Numbered from the stretch's first letter, positions 1 through 9,308 are shown. The stretch: 64,000 nucleotides of DNA from Cytophagales bacterium (GCA_013299115.1 JAAFKA010000013.1:62001-126000); one strand, 5' to 3'. Numbers and translations: made by a program. Notes: generated by a model from the sequence alone, not told the origin.

Positions 1-1009
1 TGTTGATAGCCTCCGCAGGATTTTCGTTGAGTAACTCTATCATTTCTTTGTTTGCCAATTTTTGAGGAGGTGCATCGGGCAGGGCGTGGCGAAACCGAAA
101 CCGCAAAACAGCCCTATACAACGTACTATCGAATACAGCAGTCAAAGGAGTTTGCGAGGGCAAATCTCCCAATAATTGCAGGCGTTGTTTCATTGCCACA
201 AGCGCCGCACTACTATCTGCCATTGCGTAAGCACTGTCGGCATCGAAAGTTACAACAGGAGGTTGTTTTTTGGCAAATTGGAGGTAACGCCACAAAGCCT
301 TTTGCAAAGGTTTCCATTGCGGGTGTGTGGGCTGAAAAGCTGCCAAAGTTTGTTGCAAATTTTGCCTATACAAACCCTGAAATACTTGCAAAGCTACACT
401 ATCTTGCAACTGTTGCGGCGTTTGCCACTGTTCAAACTTATATTTTTCTTTGGCAAAAGTAATTCGCCCACAACGGCTGTGCAAGGCAAAACTCAACAGC
501 GAAGCCGACAACAAAACGTCTAATTTGGCTATTTTTTGCAGCGTGGCTGGTTCTTGCGGTGTTTGGGCTTGCAAAGTCAAACGAAAATAGGCTTTTCTCA
601 GGCTGTCTGTCCAATAATCTTGTGTACGCAGCCCTTCGGTGTCGGCTGTCCGCAAAGTATTGAGCAAGGAGTCTGTTTTGGGTAGCACCCAACCCGCAGG
701 CAACCAAACAGGTCGAAAATTGTGGTATTGATAAAACTTTAACAACTGTTTTGCTAAGGCATTTCGGCGGGTGGTGTCGGTAAAATATCGAGGCGAAATT
801 AAAGAATCGGTATAGGTAATGAGCAAAGCAGTCATCTTAGGCACTTGCGAAGTGTGATACAAAGGCGTAAAAACCTGCAAAGTAAACCGTTGGCGGGGCT
901 GAAAAGAGAGTTGAGTAAAAAGAAAAAAGCAAGCAAACAGCCCAACAAAGGCTGTCAATAGTTTGTTTTGGTCTATAAATTGTTGCAACAGAATGACTAT
1001 TTTTTGCAT
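1..1009 (-). CDS. L,D-transpeptidase, YcbB-like (N-terminal part, runs off the window)
   Basis: The minus strand is open without a stop from the ATG at 1009 to base 1, giving 336 visible residues. An N-terminal hydrophobic segment (VGLFACFFLF) acts as signal or anchor. It is followed by a stretch with FRPVWL, GLRTQDYW and a helical region ending in FRFRHALPD, which resembles the scaffold domain and the start of the peptidoglycan-binding region of YcbB-type L,D-transpeptidases. Those enzymes make 3-3 cross-links in peptidoglycan from the periplasmic side. The catalytic YkuD domain with its Cys would lie beyond the left edge, so activity cannot be checked. The start has only 40 bases to the end of nadD, so the two genes may share a transcript. 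Family assignment is from motif memory. Confidence 0.72.
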   Translation of the reverse strand, partial: MQKIVILLQQFIDQNKLLTAFVGLFACFFLFTQLSFQPRQRFTLQVFTPLYHTSQVPKMTALLITYTDSLISPRYFTDTTRRNALAKQLLKFYQYHNFRPVWLPAGWVLPKTDSLLNTLRTADTEGLRTQDYWTDSLRKAYFRLTLQAQTPQEPATLQKIAKLDVLLSASLLSFALHSRCGRITFAKEKYKFEQWQTPQQLQDSVALQVFQGLYRQNLQQTLAAFQPTHPQWKPLQKALWRYLQFAKKQPPVVTFDADSAYAMADSSAALVAMKQRLQLLGDLPSQTPLTAVFDSTLYRAVLRFRFRHALPDAPPQKLANKEMIELLNENPAEAIN

Positions 1010-1049
1010 TTGCTTTGGTGTAACTTCATATACAAGGATAGTTATCCTT

Positions 1050-1625
1050 TTAGATTAAATAAAACTTTTTCAATTTAATAAAATTTTCAACATCTCTATG
1101 TACCAAATAACGAATAGATTTGCCTTGTTGAATAGACTCGCGAATATAAGTAGCCGAAATTTCTACCATTGGCGACTCTATAAACTTCACTTGGGGGTGC
1201 TGGTGAAACGGCGACACTTCGGCAGCAGGTCTGCGATAAACCAAAAATTCGGCAGTTGCCAACAACTGTTCATAATCTTTCCATTTGTGCAGACTCCCCA
1301 AGTTGTCTTCGCCAATGATGAGCTTAAATTGGTGTTGAGGATATTTTTGTTGCAAATGTTTTAACGTATCAATGGTATAGCTCGGCTTGGGCAAATGAAA
1401 CTCCACATCAGAGGCTACAAACTTCGGGTGGTCGGCAATGGCAAGCCTCACCATATCTATTCTATCGAACTCGTGAAGCAAGGTACTTTTCTTTTTTAGC
1501 GGATTGTGTGGCGACACGACAAACCAAACCTGATTTAAGTCGCCAAATTCCGCCATTGCATTGCCTATAATCAAATGCCCAATGTGAATGGGATTGAAAG
1601 AGCCAAAAAATAAACCTATACGCAT
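1050..1625 (-). CDS. nadD: nicotinate-nucleotide adenylyltransferase
   Basis: Cytoplasmic enzyme that joins nicotinate mononucleotide and ATP to give deamido-NAD, the second-last step of NAD synthesis. The 191-residue protein has the normal family length. The nucleotidyltransferase signature GSFNPIHIGH is at residues 8-17 (HxGH at 14-17), and the second motif ISATYIRE, which binds the ATP phosphates, is near residue 156. The protein starts at the ATG at 1625. It lies just upstream of the L,D-transpeptidase on the same strand, with a 40-base gap. The 5' side faces the 107-bp tandem palindrome array, so its promoter probably lies at or before the first array unit. Assignment is secure. Confidence 0.95.
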   Translation of the reverse strand: MRIGLFFGSFNPIHIGHLIIGNAMAEFGDLNQVWFVVSPHNPLKKKSTLLHEFDRIDMVRLAIADHPKFVASDVEFHLPKPSYTIDTLKHLQQKYPQHQFKLIIGEDNLGSLHKWKDYEQLLATAEFLVYRRPAAEVSPFHQHPQVKFIESPMVEISATYIRESIQQGKSIRYLVHRDVENFIKLKKFYLI

Positions 1626-1655
1626 GGTGGTAGATAGTAGTTAGTTATATATGTA

Positions 1656-2103
1656 GTGTGGGCTTCAGCCCACACATAACTCAATACAGGCTTTTAAACG
1701 CCAACTTTTGTATGAATTTGTGCAAAATATAGTCTGTATTATTAAACTGTATCATTAAAAAGGCGTGGGCTGAAGCCCACACATAACTCAATACAGGCTT
1801 TTAAACGCCAACTTTTGTATGAATTTGTGCAAAATATAGTCCGTATTATTAAACTGTATCATTAAAAAGGTGTGGGCTTCAGCCCACACATAACTCAATA
1901 CAGGCTTTTAAACGCCAACTTTTGTATGAATTTGTGCAAAATATAGTCTGTATTATTAAACTGTATCATTAAAAAGGTGTGGGCTTCAGCCCACACATAA
2001 CTCAATACAGGCTTTTAAACGCCAACTTTTGTATGAATTTGTGCAAAATATAGTCTGTATTATTAAACTGTATCATTAAAAAGGTGTGGGCTGAAGCCCA
2101 CAC
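1656..2103. repeat. Tandem array: 20-bp palindrome plus 87-bp spacer, period 107 bp
   Basis: Five copies of a 20-bp palindrome (for example GTGTGGGCTTCAGCCCACAC) start at 1656, 1763, 1870, 1977 and 2084, exactly 107 bases apart. The four intervening 87-base segments are identical except for one base in the second (tagtccg instead of tagtctg). The two-base centre of the palindrome is tc in copies 1, 3 and 4 and ga in copies 2 and 5, that is, the palindrome is present in both orientations. Copy 2 also has gcgtggg instead of gtgtggg. The array lies between nadD and the PorE-like gene in an 804-base gene-free stretch. The remainder, 2104-2429, is AT-rich leader for the next gene. Confidence 0.95.
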
Positions 2104-2306
2104 TACACTACTACACAACTTTCTTTAAATAGTAGATAGCAGTTTGTATTGTAAATTTTTTTGTAACTACCGCAAAAATAACCTAAATTTGATTGCTACC
2201 CAAAAAAACACCCTCAAAAAACGGCACTTAAAAATAAATTTGAATAATTTTTGCTACTTAGTTTTATAAATTGTTGCAAATTAGCTTAAATTTGCGAAAA
2301 TGCTTG

Positions 2307-2314
2307 TATCTTTG
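2307..2314 (+). promoter_or_regulatory. Possible -7 element (TATCTTTG) for the PorE-like gene
   Basis: TATCTTTG matches the Bacteroidota -7 consensus TAnnTTTG and lies 115 bases before the ATG at 2430. I do not find a well-placed TTG 19-21 bases upstream, so this is a weak call. Confidence 0.35.
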
Positions 2315-2429
2315 TTAGCCCTAAACAATTTTTTGCAAAATTCATAGCAAAAAATTACGTTGTTTAGAGATAATAAACTACTTTTGAAACCAAATTGTAT
2401 TTAATAACCTAAATTTACGCTTAAATTTA

Positions 2430-4427
2430 ATGTTTAAACCTATGAAACATAGTAGCAAATATGTCGGTTTGGCATTCCTAAGTGCAACGCTATTTTTTGG
2501 CTCACAAGAGGCAAATGCACAAAAAAAGGAAGTCGAATTGAGTGACAGGTTGTATAAAGCTGATGTGCAACCCAAACGCCAACGCCTACCGATAATTATT
2601 AATGAGTTGCTTGACGACGAATTTGCACCAGCTATTAGTCCTGACGGCAAAACTTTAGTCTATCAATCTAACCGCAAAGGAAAGAAATTTGAAGGCTATT
2701 ATCGTCTATGGGAGTCTAAAAAAGACTCTAACGGTTGGTGGACAGAGCCTACGGCTATCGAGTCTATCAATGCCAAGGCAGCAGCTGGCGACCTCATTGG
2801 AGGTCCCTTCTTTACGTATGATGGCAACCGCATTTACTACTTCGCAAAAATTGCAGGTAGTCAAGCAGAAGACATCTACTATTCAGACAAACAAGGCGAC
2901 AAATGGGGTGAACCCATGCCTGTAAAAGGTGCAGTCAATACAGGTGATTATGAAGGTTTTCCTTCTATTTCTCCTGACGGACAACGCCTTTACTTCATGC
3001 GTAAGTCTGCAAGTGGCGACAACGCAACAGCTTCTGCTGCTCCTGCTGCCACTGGTGCAGAAGGTACAGCGAAGAAAAAAGAACCAAAAGGCAAGCCTTT
3101 GTGCTACAAATTAATGGTAGCTAAATTGCAAGAAGATGGTTCTTGGGGTGGCGTAGAAGAATTGCCTGCTCCTATCAATGCTGATTGCGACAAATATCCG
3201 CACATTGGTCCTGATGGACAAACTATCTACTTCTCTTCAACAAGAGGTGGTGGTTCTCCTGAAAGAACTTATGACTGGAATATTTACGTTTCAGAAATGA
3301 AAGAAGGTGGTAGCTGGGGTGAGCCAAAACCAATGGACACACCGCACTACGTGAAAAACACAGGCTACTCTATCTTAGAAGATGGTCCTATGTCCATTGC
3401 CCCTGCGGGTGATGAGCCTCACGTATTAGGTTTCTTCTCGGCTTACTATGGTTCTTCTCACGATATTTTCAATATTGCTATCCCAGAAGGCTTGCGTCCA
3501 AGACGTACTTGTTTCTTCAAAGGTGTAGTAATAGACTCGGCTACTCGTAAGCCTTTGACAGCTACGGTAACTGTGGAAAACATCACCAGACCAATGAACT
3601 ACAAATTGAAGTCTGAAGAAGCACAAGGTGGTCGTTTTGGTTCTGTGTTTACAGAAACTAACAAATACAAAGTATTAGTAGAACACCCCGACTACAAACC
3701 TTACACTTTCATTGCAGATTTGACTACTTTCAATATGTGGACATCTTGCGAAAAAGAAGTAAGATTGCAGAAAAAAGGTGTATTGGCTACCATTACTGTT
3801 GTTGATGGCGTATCGAAAGAAATGCTCGAAGCCGACTTAGACGTGAAAAACGACAACGAAAAAGGCAAAGTACAGGAGTTCAAAAAAGCTGACAAAGGCA
3901 AATTTACGATGCTCTTAGCTGCGGGAACTACTTACACTGCCACAGGCAAAGTAAAAGACTATGACGACAAAATCCAACCTATCGACTTGACAAACAAAGT
4001 AGATGGCGACACAATCAATCGTTTTGTCTATATGGATGCTTTTGTTGATGCTACTTTTGACAACATCAACTTCGAAACGGCAAGACCTCGCAACCTTACT
4101 CCAAAAGAACTCGATGCTTCGTTAGTACCACGTTCTATCGAAAACTTGAATTTGGTAGTGAAATACTTGCAAGACTATCCAAAAGCTAAAGTAAGAATTG
4201 GCGCACACACAGATGACGTAGGTAAAGACGAATACAATCAAGGTTTGTCTGAAAGACGTGCTGCTGCTGCAAAAAGATACTTACTAAGCAAAGGTATTCC
4301 TGAATCTCGTATAGATGCTGGTGGTTTTGGCGAAACTCAACCTACTGTACCTAATATGGTTGATGGTAAACCTGACAAAAACAACCGTGCTTTGAACCGT
4401 AGAGTTCAATTCAAGGCTTTCAAATAG
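2430..4427 (+). CDS. PD40 beta-propeller / OmpA-family outer-membrane protein, PorE-like
   Basis: A 665-residue exported protein. A signal peptide ends near EANA (residues 1-30); the second Met (residue 5) is an alternative start. Residues of about 60-360 hold PD40/WD40-like repeats with SPDG and GPDG turns (AISPDGKTLVY, SISPDGQRLYF, IGPDGQTIYF). Residues of about 370-450 resemble a carboxypeptidase-regulatory-like domain (GVVIDSATRKPLTATV). The C-terminal 120 residues are an OmpA peptidoglycan-binding domain (NINFET, IGAHTDDVG, LSERRAAAAKRYL, NRRVQF). This order is that of PorE, a type IX secretion accessory protein, though the usual N-terminal TPR part is absent. It is monocistronic, with a strong terminator directly downstream. 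Anchoring to peptidoglycan is expected; the T9SS link is inference. Confidence 0.8.
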   Translation: MFKPMKHSSKYVGLAFLSATLFFGSQEANAQKKEVELSDRLYKADVQPKRQRLPIIINELLDDEFAPAISPDGKTLVYQSNRKGKKFEGYYRLWESKKDSNGWWTEPTAIESINAKAAAGDLIGGPFFTYDGNRIYYFAKIAGSQAEDIYYSDKQGDKWGEPMPVKGAVNTGDYEGFPSISPDGQRLYFMRKSASGDNATASAAPAATGAEGTAKKKEPKGKPLCYKLMVAKLQEDGSWGGVEELPAPINADCDKYPHIGPDGQTIYFSSTRGGGSPERTYDWNIYVSEMKEGGSWGEPKPMDTPHYVKNTGYSILEDGPMSIAPAGDEPHVLGFFSAYYGSSHDIFNIAIPEGLRPRRTCFFKGVVIDSATRKPLTATVTVENITRPMNYKLKSEEAQGGRFGSVFTETNKYKVLVEHPDYKPYTFIADLTTFNMWTSCEKEVRLQKKGVLATITVVDGVSKEMLEADLDVKNDNEKGKVQEFKKADKGKFTMLLAAGTTYTATGKVKDYDDKIQPIDLTNKVDGDTINRFVYMDAFVDATFDNINFETARPRNLTPKELDASLVPRSIENLNLVVKYLQDYPKAKVRIGAHTDDVGKDEYNQGLSERRAAAAKRYLLSKGIPESRIDAGGFGETQPTVPNMVDGKPDKNNRALNRRVQFKAFK

Positions 4428-4451
4428 GCTTTAAGGTTTTTTGAATAGTGT

Positions 4452-4487
4452 AAAAAAAGCCACCTCTGCAAAGGGGTGGCTTTTTTT
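4452..4487 (+). terminator. Rho-independent terminator after the PorE-like gene
   Basis: An A-tract, a GCCACC/GGTGGC stem with a short loop, and a T7 run follow the stop codon at 4427 by 24 bases. The matching A- and T-tracts make it potentially bidirectional. The rest of 4488-4774 has no gene; it carries the promoter of the next gene. Confidence 0.85.
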
Positions 4488-4701
4488 ATACTATCTTGCA
4501 AATTGTTTGAAAGCAAATAAGTCCAAAAGTTAAAAAAACATAAATTTTTTTTACTCCCCATGCAACCATTCTTTTGTGAGTAGGGTCATATCAATAGACA
4601 CGCAGAAGGCAGGTTTGCAAAGTATTCATACAATCAATGCCCCTATAAAACCTTTGCGAAGGAAAAATAGGCAAAAAAAAATATAATTTTTCTTATAACT
4701 T

Positions 4702-4731
4702 TTGCAAACCTAAATTTTAGTCATAACTTTG
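4702..4731 (+). promoter_or_regulatory. Bacteroidota promoter for the long lipoprotein gene
   Basis: TTG at 4702-4704 and TAACTTTG at 4724-4731 are separated by 19 bases. This matches the Bacteroidota consensus TTG-N19-21-TAnnTTTG. The ATG at 4775 is 43 bases after the -7 element, a normal leader length. Confidence 0.75.
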
Positions 4732-4774
4732 TGCGTGAATTAATAAACTTAATTACAATTAACATTTTTAAATT

Positions 4775-7700
4775 ATGAACAAAAATCTCGTAAATTATCC
4801 AATTCGTTTTGGTACTTTACTATTAGCAGGTGCTTCTTTGGCGGCTTGTAGCAAAACTACCTTCACCGAAACAGATGCATTTAGACTTGAAGCACAACGT
4901 GCTAGAGTAACTCGCCAAATTGACTCTTTGTCAAGAGTACAAGCAATGACAGACAGAGTAGCTTTGTTAAACTGGCAAAATGCAGTTGACCAATTGGAAA
5001 AAGCCAATGCAGGTGGTAAAGTATTTTATACTGTAATCCCTGTGAGAGGTACTGATATGGTGTCTGGTTCTGGTGGACCTACACAAGGTGGACGTACTGA
5101 GAATGCGATTGCTAACGCAGTGGTAACAATCACGCAGTTCGGTAGAGTTTCTACAGTAGGTATGACTTCTATGCCTTCTGGTTCAGGCGGTGGACCTATT
5201 ACTACACCTACAACACCAATAGCTAACGTAAACTTCGCTGCAAATGGTGTGTTTACTTTTGGTGATTTGAGAAGTGGTGAAGTTACGGTAAACATCACTG
5301 CTGCAAACATGACAGAGGTAAACTATGTAGCTAACTTGACTCCTGATGGTGGTGTGCCTAACAACGCTACTATCTATGTAGGTAACGTAGTGCCTATGTT
5401 TGAGTTAAGCACAGATGCTACAAGAATGGCTACTGTAAGAGGTAACGTGTATTACGAAGGTGATTTGACTAACGACAGAGAAGAGCCTTTGACTAATGAG
5501 GTGTTTAATGGCGGTGCTGGTACTGGAACAAGATCTATTGTTACAGCAGCTATCGACATGACAAGAAACGACGGTTCTGTAAACGGTTTGCCTTATTTCC
5601 ACCAAAGATTCTTAGCTGAGTCTAATGGCGAAGGTGTAAACTCTTTCGGCGTACCTGTTCGTTCTGGTGCAATCCAAAGAATAGCTTACTCTGCTACGCC
5701 ACCTACTGGTAGCACTGATATTTTGAGAAGTGGTTTGACTGCTGGCACACAAGCTGGTGGTATGAATGTATCTACTTACTCTATGTTAGTTCCTTCTACG
5801 GCTGGTGGTTTGCCAATTCAGTTGCGTTTCGCTGAATTTGCTGATTACAGAACGTATTACAACGAAAGAGGTCAGTTGATTCCTAAAACTGTACAAACTG
5901 GTAGCACAGGTCCTCGTCCTGAAAGATTCTTGTACGGACCTACAGTAGTGCCTACAGATGTTCCTGTTGGTGTTTCTCGTCCACAAATTTCTATTCAGGC
6001 ATTTACTACGCCTGCCGTAGTTTCTGCTACATTTACAGCACAAGTAGCTGGTGCTTGGAAATCTAATTTCGAAGTGCCAGGTGTAAACGGTGTTCCAGGT
6101 AACCACACTGCACCAAATTTGAGAATTAACAATTCTGGTTTGTATATGACTGCACCTAACGTAACCTTGACAGCTGCTGCTGGTTCTGGTGCTACGTTTA
6201 CTGCAATTATGAGTGCTTATCAACCATTTAATCCTCCTGCTAATACAACTTCATTAGCTTATTTGGGTGCTGCACAGCCTACTGCTCAACAATTGGCTGC
6301 TTCTGATTGGAATCACCAAGGCGTTGTGGGCTTAAACATTGGCAATGCTGGTGCTGGTTATGCCGCTGATGACACTTTCTTGCCTTTGACTTTCACAAGA
6401 ACAGACATTGTTAGCAACATTGGTTTTGGTGGTCAATTTACGCCAAGTGGAACAACTGGTAGTGGTTTGGTGCCTTTGAACTCCTTTGCTCAAGTAATTG
6501 ACGGTGGTGCAGGTTTTATTTTTGCAACACCTTCAACAGGATTAGGAGAAGGTATTACTGCTGGCGGTACATTTACTAACTACTTGCCAACGCCTGTATT
6601 TACTGAAACAGACCAGCCTACTTCGGCTGACCCTACAAGAGGTTATACTACGCCTGGTGTTACTATTACTCAAGCTGCAGCAAGATTATTTGTAGATTAT
6701 AATGCTACTTACAATCTTGCAGGTGTGCCTATTGCTCCTATTCCTCCTGTTCCTCCTGCTACTGTTGGTACGCCTGGCACACCTGCTGGTGTTGGTGTAA
6801 CATCTGGTCTTGTAGGTGGTACTGGTGGTGCTCCTTTTGGTGGTGTGGGTGCTATCCAAGAAGTATCTATTACTGGTACTGGTTTTTATCCTGCTGGTAG
6901 CATGCCATTTATTAACTTCTCTTTTGGAGAAACAATTAGTACAAATGGTTTCTTAGCTAATGCAGCTCCTGCGGTAGGTGGTAAAAACTTGTTCATTTCT
7001 GGTGGACCTGGTCTTATTAAATTCAACGCAGGTGCAGGTGCTACTAACATTTCTACTACTGAAGCAGAGAGAATATTCTCTGTGGGTGCAGGAAATGTTA
7101 ATTCATTTACATCTAATAGCGTAACATTTGCAGCTAATCAAGGATGGGGTTCTCGTTATACTTTTGTACCAACGATTCAAATTACCCCAAATGCTGCTAC
7201 AGAAGCTGTTATTGGTGCGCAAACTGCTGCTAATGTAAGAAGTATGCCTGTAGTTGCAACGGTAAGTAACAATCCTAACAGCCCAAGTTTTGGTAAAATT
7301 GTTAAAATCCAATTGACTTCAACGCCTATTGCGGGTTTGAACTCTGGTGCTGATAACAATGACTTCTTAGGTGGTGCTGCTCCGTTTGCTGTGGGTACTA
7401 CTTTAATTGGTATCAACGTAATTCCTAGTCGTTATGGTAATACCTTGCGTGTATTAGGTAGAGTAGGTGGTGCACAAACGCAAAGCACAGGTACAGGTAT
7501 CAATTCTTACTCGTACAACAATGCGAACACTACGTTGAATACTGATGTAGCCCGTATTGCAAGTGCTTCTAACGGTATTTCTTCTAATACTTTGGATGGA
7601 GTAACGATTGGTGTTGCTGCTGGCGTGCCTATTATTGGTACACTTAGCGGTGTATTGCCTGGTGCTACAGTTCAACAAGTTGGTTACTTATTCGGTAATG

Positions 7701-9091
7701 AAATGTTGGTAGCTTTCTCTGCTCCTACTGCTCCTTCTGTAAACAATGCGTTTGCTTGGGGTGTACCTGTATTAAACAACACTGGTAACGGAACAGGTAA
7801 CACATTGCTTGGTGCTCGTATCTTGAATCCAGGTTCTGGTTATGCTGCGCCTGTTTCAAATGCTGGTAACTTTACTTCAAATACTACTGCTACGTTAGTT
7901 CCTAATCCGTTCTTCCGAGGCAATAGAGTTACTTTGAGTAATGGTACTGCATCAGCAACAATTTCCCAACCTGCTGATATTGCTTCTGCAAATACACCAT
8001 TAGGTTTGACTGGTACTGCTCAGTTGTTGGCTGGTGACATCGTTGGTTTCTTGAATGCGATAGCTAATGCTTCTGCTGAAATTCAAAGAGGTAGAACTCC
8101 TGCTACACCTGGTTTCATTGATTTCACTATCACTGCTGCTGGTGCTGGTTATGCTACTACGCCTGATGTGATTGTATTCGGTGGTGGTTTGGATTTGACA
8201 GATTTCACTGGTGCTTTTGGTACAGCTCCTGCTGCTAACCCTGTTTCTCCAAGCGTGGGTGGTTTGATTAGATTAACTGGCACTGGTGCTGTCAATTCTG
8301 CTAATGCTGCAATACCTAACATTACTGCTGCTGGTAACAGAATCAATAGCGTAGGTGGTTTAATTCGTGTAGGTGGTGCTGGTCCTGCTGGTAGTGGTGG
8401 TAGAATCACTTTTGCTGCTAACTCTGCTCCTGCTTACAACATCACTGCTACTACGCCTTTGAACGTAAGAGTAATAGACCGTTTGTCTGAAGATTTGACA
8501 AGACAGACTAATGCAGTTGCTGGACCTACAGGTGTAGGTGCTACGGCTATCATTACGCCTTCTGCTACTAATCCTCAGTCTGGTGTAGTATCTGCGGTTA
8601 CGTTTGGTAGATTAACACCTAACGGTGCTGCTGGTACAGACATGATAACACAAGTTGCTTACGCTGGTAGCTATTCTCAAATCACACAAGGTAATGCTTC
8701 GGCTACAGGTGGTGCATTTACACCAGCTACCTTGCCTGTGTTCTTTGAAATGCCACAAACTGGCTTTGTAGGTGCTACGGCTGCTACTGGTACTGCTTTG
8801 ATTGAAGTAGATAACGGAAACACTTCTGCAAGACACAGAAGAATCTACGCTATCCGCGTTGATAACGGTGGTTCTGGTTATGGTGTAGGTAACAGATGGC
8901 AACGTCAAGATACTGGTACTTCTGTTCACAGAGCTAATCAACCATTCACAGTGTTTGGTGGCTTTGAAGGCGGTGGTATCAATGGTATCTACAACAGTCA
9001 TTTGAACCAAGACAACATCAGATTTGATGCATTTACTGGTATGACTTATACAAGAGATGCACATTACGGTACAGGTCGTTTACTTGACTAA
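4775..9091 (+). CDS. Very long repetitive surface lipoprotein with GxGY repeats
   Basis: A 1438-residue exported protein of unknown function. The signal peptide ends in the lipobox LAAC|S (Cys near residue 25). Residues of about 30-75 look helical and coiled-coil-like (EAQRARVTRQIDSL). The rest is Gly/Ala/Thr/Asn/Pro-rich beta-type sequence with scattered short GxGY/F motifs near residues 526 (GAGYA), 577 (GAGFI), 702 (GTGFY), 1020 (GSGYA), 1122 (GAGYA) and 1367 (GSGYG). Codon use is strikingly narrow (GGT, GCT, ACT, GTA), unlike neighbours, which suggests high expression. It has its own promoter and terminator. I recognise no catalytic domain; a secreted adhesin or sheath-like structural role is a guess. 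Confidence 0.75.
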   Translation: MNKNLVNYPIRFGTLLLAGASLAACSKTTFTETDAFRLEAQRARVTRQIDSLSRVQAMTDRVALLNWQNAVDQLEKANAGGKVFYTVIPVRGTDMVSGSGGPTQGGRTENAIANAVVTITQFGRVSTVGMTSMPSGSGGGPITTPTTPIANVNFAANGVFTFGDLRSGEVTVNITAANMTEVNYVANLTPDGGVPNNATIYVGNVVPMFELSTDATRMATVRGNVYYEGDLTNDREEPLTNEVFNGGAGTGTRSIVTAAIDMTRNDGSVNGLPYFHQRFLAESNGEGVNSFGVPVRSGAIQRIAYSATPPTGSTDILRSGLTAGTQAGGMNVSTYSMLVPSTAGGLPIQLRFAEFADYRTYYNERGQLIPKTVQTGSTGPRPERFLYGPTVVPTDVPVGVSRPQISIQAFTTPAVVSATFTAQVAGAWKSNFEVPGVNGVPGNHTAPNLRINNSGLYMTAPNVTLTAAAGSGATFTAIMSAYQPFNPPANTTSLAYLGAAQPTAQQLAASDWNHQGVVGLNIGNAGAGYAADDTFLPLTFTRTDIVSNIGFGGQFTPSGTTGSGLVPLNSFAQVIDGGAGFIFATPSTGLGEGITAGGTFTNYLPTPVFTETDQPTSADPTRGYTTPGVTITQAAARLFVDYNATYNLAGVPIAPIPPVPPATVGTPGTPAGVGVTSGLVGGTGGAPFGGVGAIQEVSITGTGFYPAGSMPFINFSFGETISTNGFLANAAPAVGGKNLFISGGPGLIKFNAGAGATNISTTEAERIFSVGAGNVNSFTSNSVTFAANQGWGSRYTFVPTIQITPNAATEAVIGAQTAANVRSMPVVATVSNNPNSPSFGKIVKIQLTSTPIAGLNSGADNNDFLGGAAPFAVGTTLIGINVIPSRYGNTLRVLGRVGGAQTQSTGTGINSYSYNNANTTLNTDVARIASASNGISSNTLDGVTIGVAAGVPIIGTLSGVLPGATVQQVGYLFGNEMLVAFSAPTAPSVNNAFAWGVPVLNNTGNGTGNTLLGARILNPGSGYAAPVSNAGNFTSNTTATLVPNPFFRGNRVTLSNGTASATISQPADIASANTPLGLTGTAQLLAGDIVGFLNAIANASAEIQRGRTPATPGFIDFTITAAGAGYATTPDVIVFGGGLDLTDFTGAFGTAPAANPVSPSVGGLIRLTGTGAVNSANAAIPNITAAGNRINSVGGLIRVGGAGPAGSGGRITFAANSAPAYNITATTPLNVRVIDRLSEDLTRQTNAVAGPTGVGATAIITPSATNPQSGVVSAVTFGRLTPNGAAGTDMITQVAYAGSYSQITQGNASATGGAFTPATLPVFFEMPQTGFVGATAATGTALIEVDNGNTSARHRRIYAIRVDNGGSGYGVGNRWQRQDTGTSVHRANQPFTVFGGFEGGGINGIYNSHLNQDNIRFDAFTGMTYTRDAHYGTGRLLD

Positions 9092-9113
9092 GCTGTAAAG
9101 TAAATCTGAAATT

Positions 9114-9198
9114 GTGTGGACTAAAGTCCACACTACATAAAAAAGGTTGGGGAGAAATCTCCAACCTTTTTTGCTGTAGTGCGGACTTTAGTCCGCAC
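9114..9198. repeat. Pair of 20-bp palindromes bracketing a terminator
   Basis: GTGTGGACTAAAGTCCACAC is at 9114-9133 and GTGCGGACTTTAGTCCGCAC at 9179-9198. Both belong to the same palindrome family as the 1656-2103 array and the half-copy at 48066. They sit on either side of the terminator at 9139-9172. Confidence 0.85.
9139..9172 (+). terminator. Terminator after the long lipoprotein gene
   Basis: Stem GGTTGG...CCAACC flanked by an A6 run and a T6 run, 48 bases after the stop codon at 9091. A small GG bulge is possible on the 5' arm. Confidence 0.75.
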
Positions 9199-9223
9199 AA
9201 TATCCGTGTTTATGTCCCTTGCC

Positions 9224-9283
9224 GTTGTTTGTGTTCTTACAAACAACTTTGCTGTGAGTTGCTTGTGTGAGGACACAAGCAAC
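9224..9283. repeat. Two adjacent intergenic hairpins
   Basis: GTTGTTTGT...ACAAACAAC (9-bp arms, 9224-9247) and GTTGCTTGTGT...ACACAAGCAAC (11-bp arms, 4-base loop, 9258-9283). They are similar to each other and lie in the 497-base gene-free stretch 9092-9588. From 9400 to 9588 I recognise nothing; one frame on the minus strand stays open for about 70 codons but has no recognisable content. Confidence 0.8.
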
Positions 9284-9308
9284 GGCAGAAGATTCTCGTG
9301 CATTGTGT

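Noticed and set aside
1656-2103. CRISPR-like layout: 20-bp palindromic repeats with even spacers
   Set aside because: The spacers are identical to each other and 87 bases long, so this is a simple tandem repeat; no cas genes are present.
5026-9064. Several antisense ORFs of 60-150 residues inside the long lipoprotein gene
   Set aside because: They follow from its narrow codon use; compositions are unnatural and none has a plausible start context or family.
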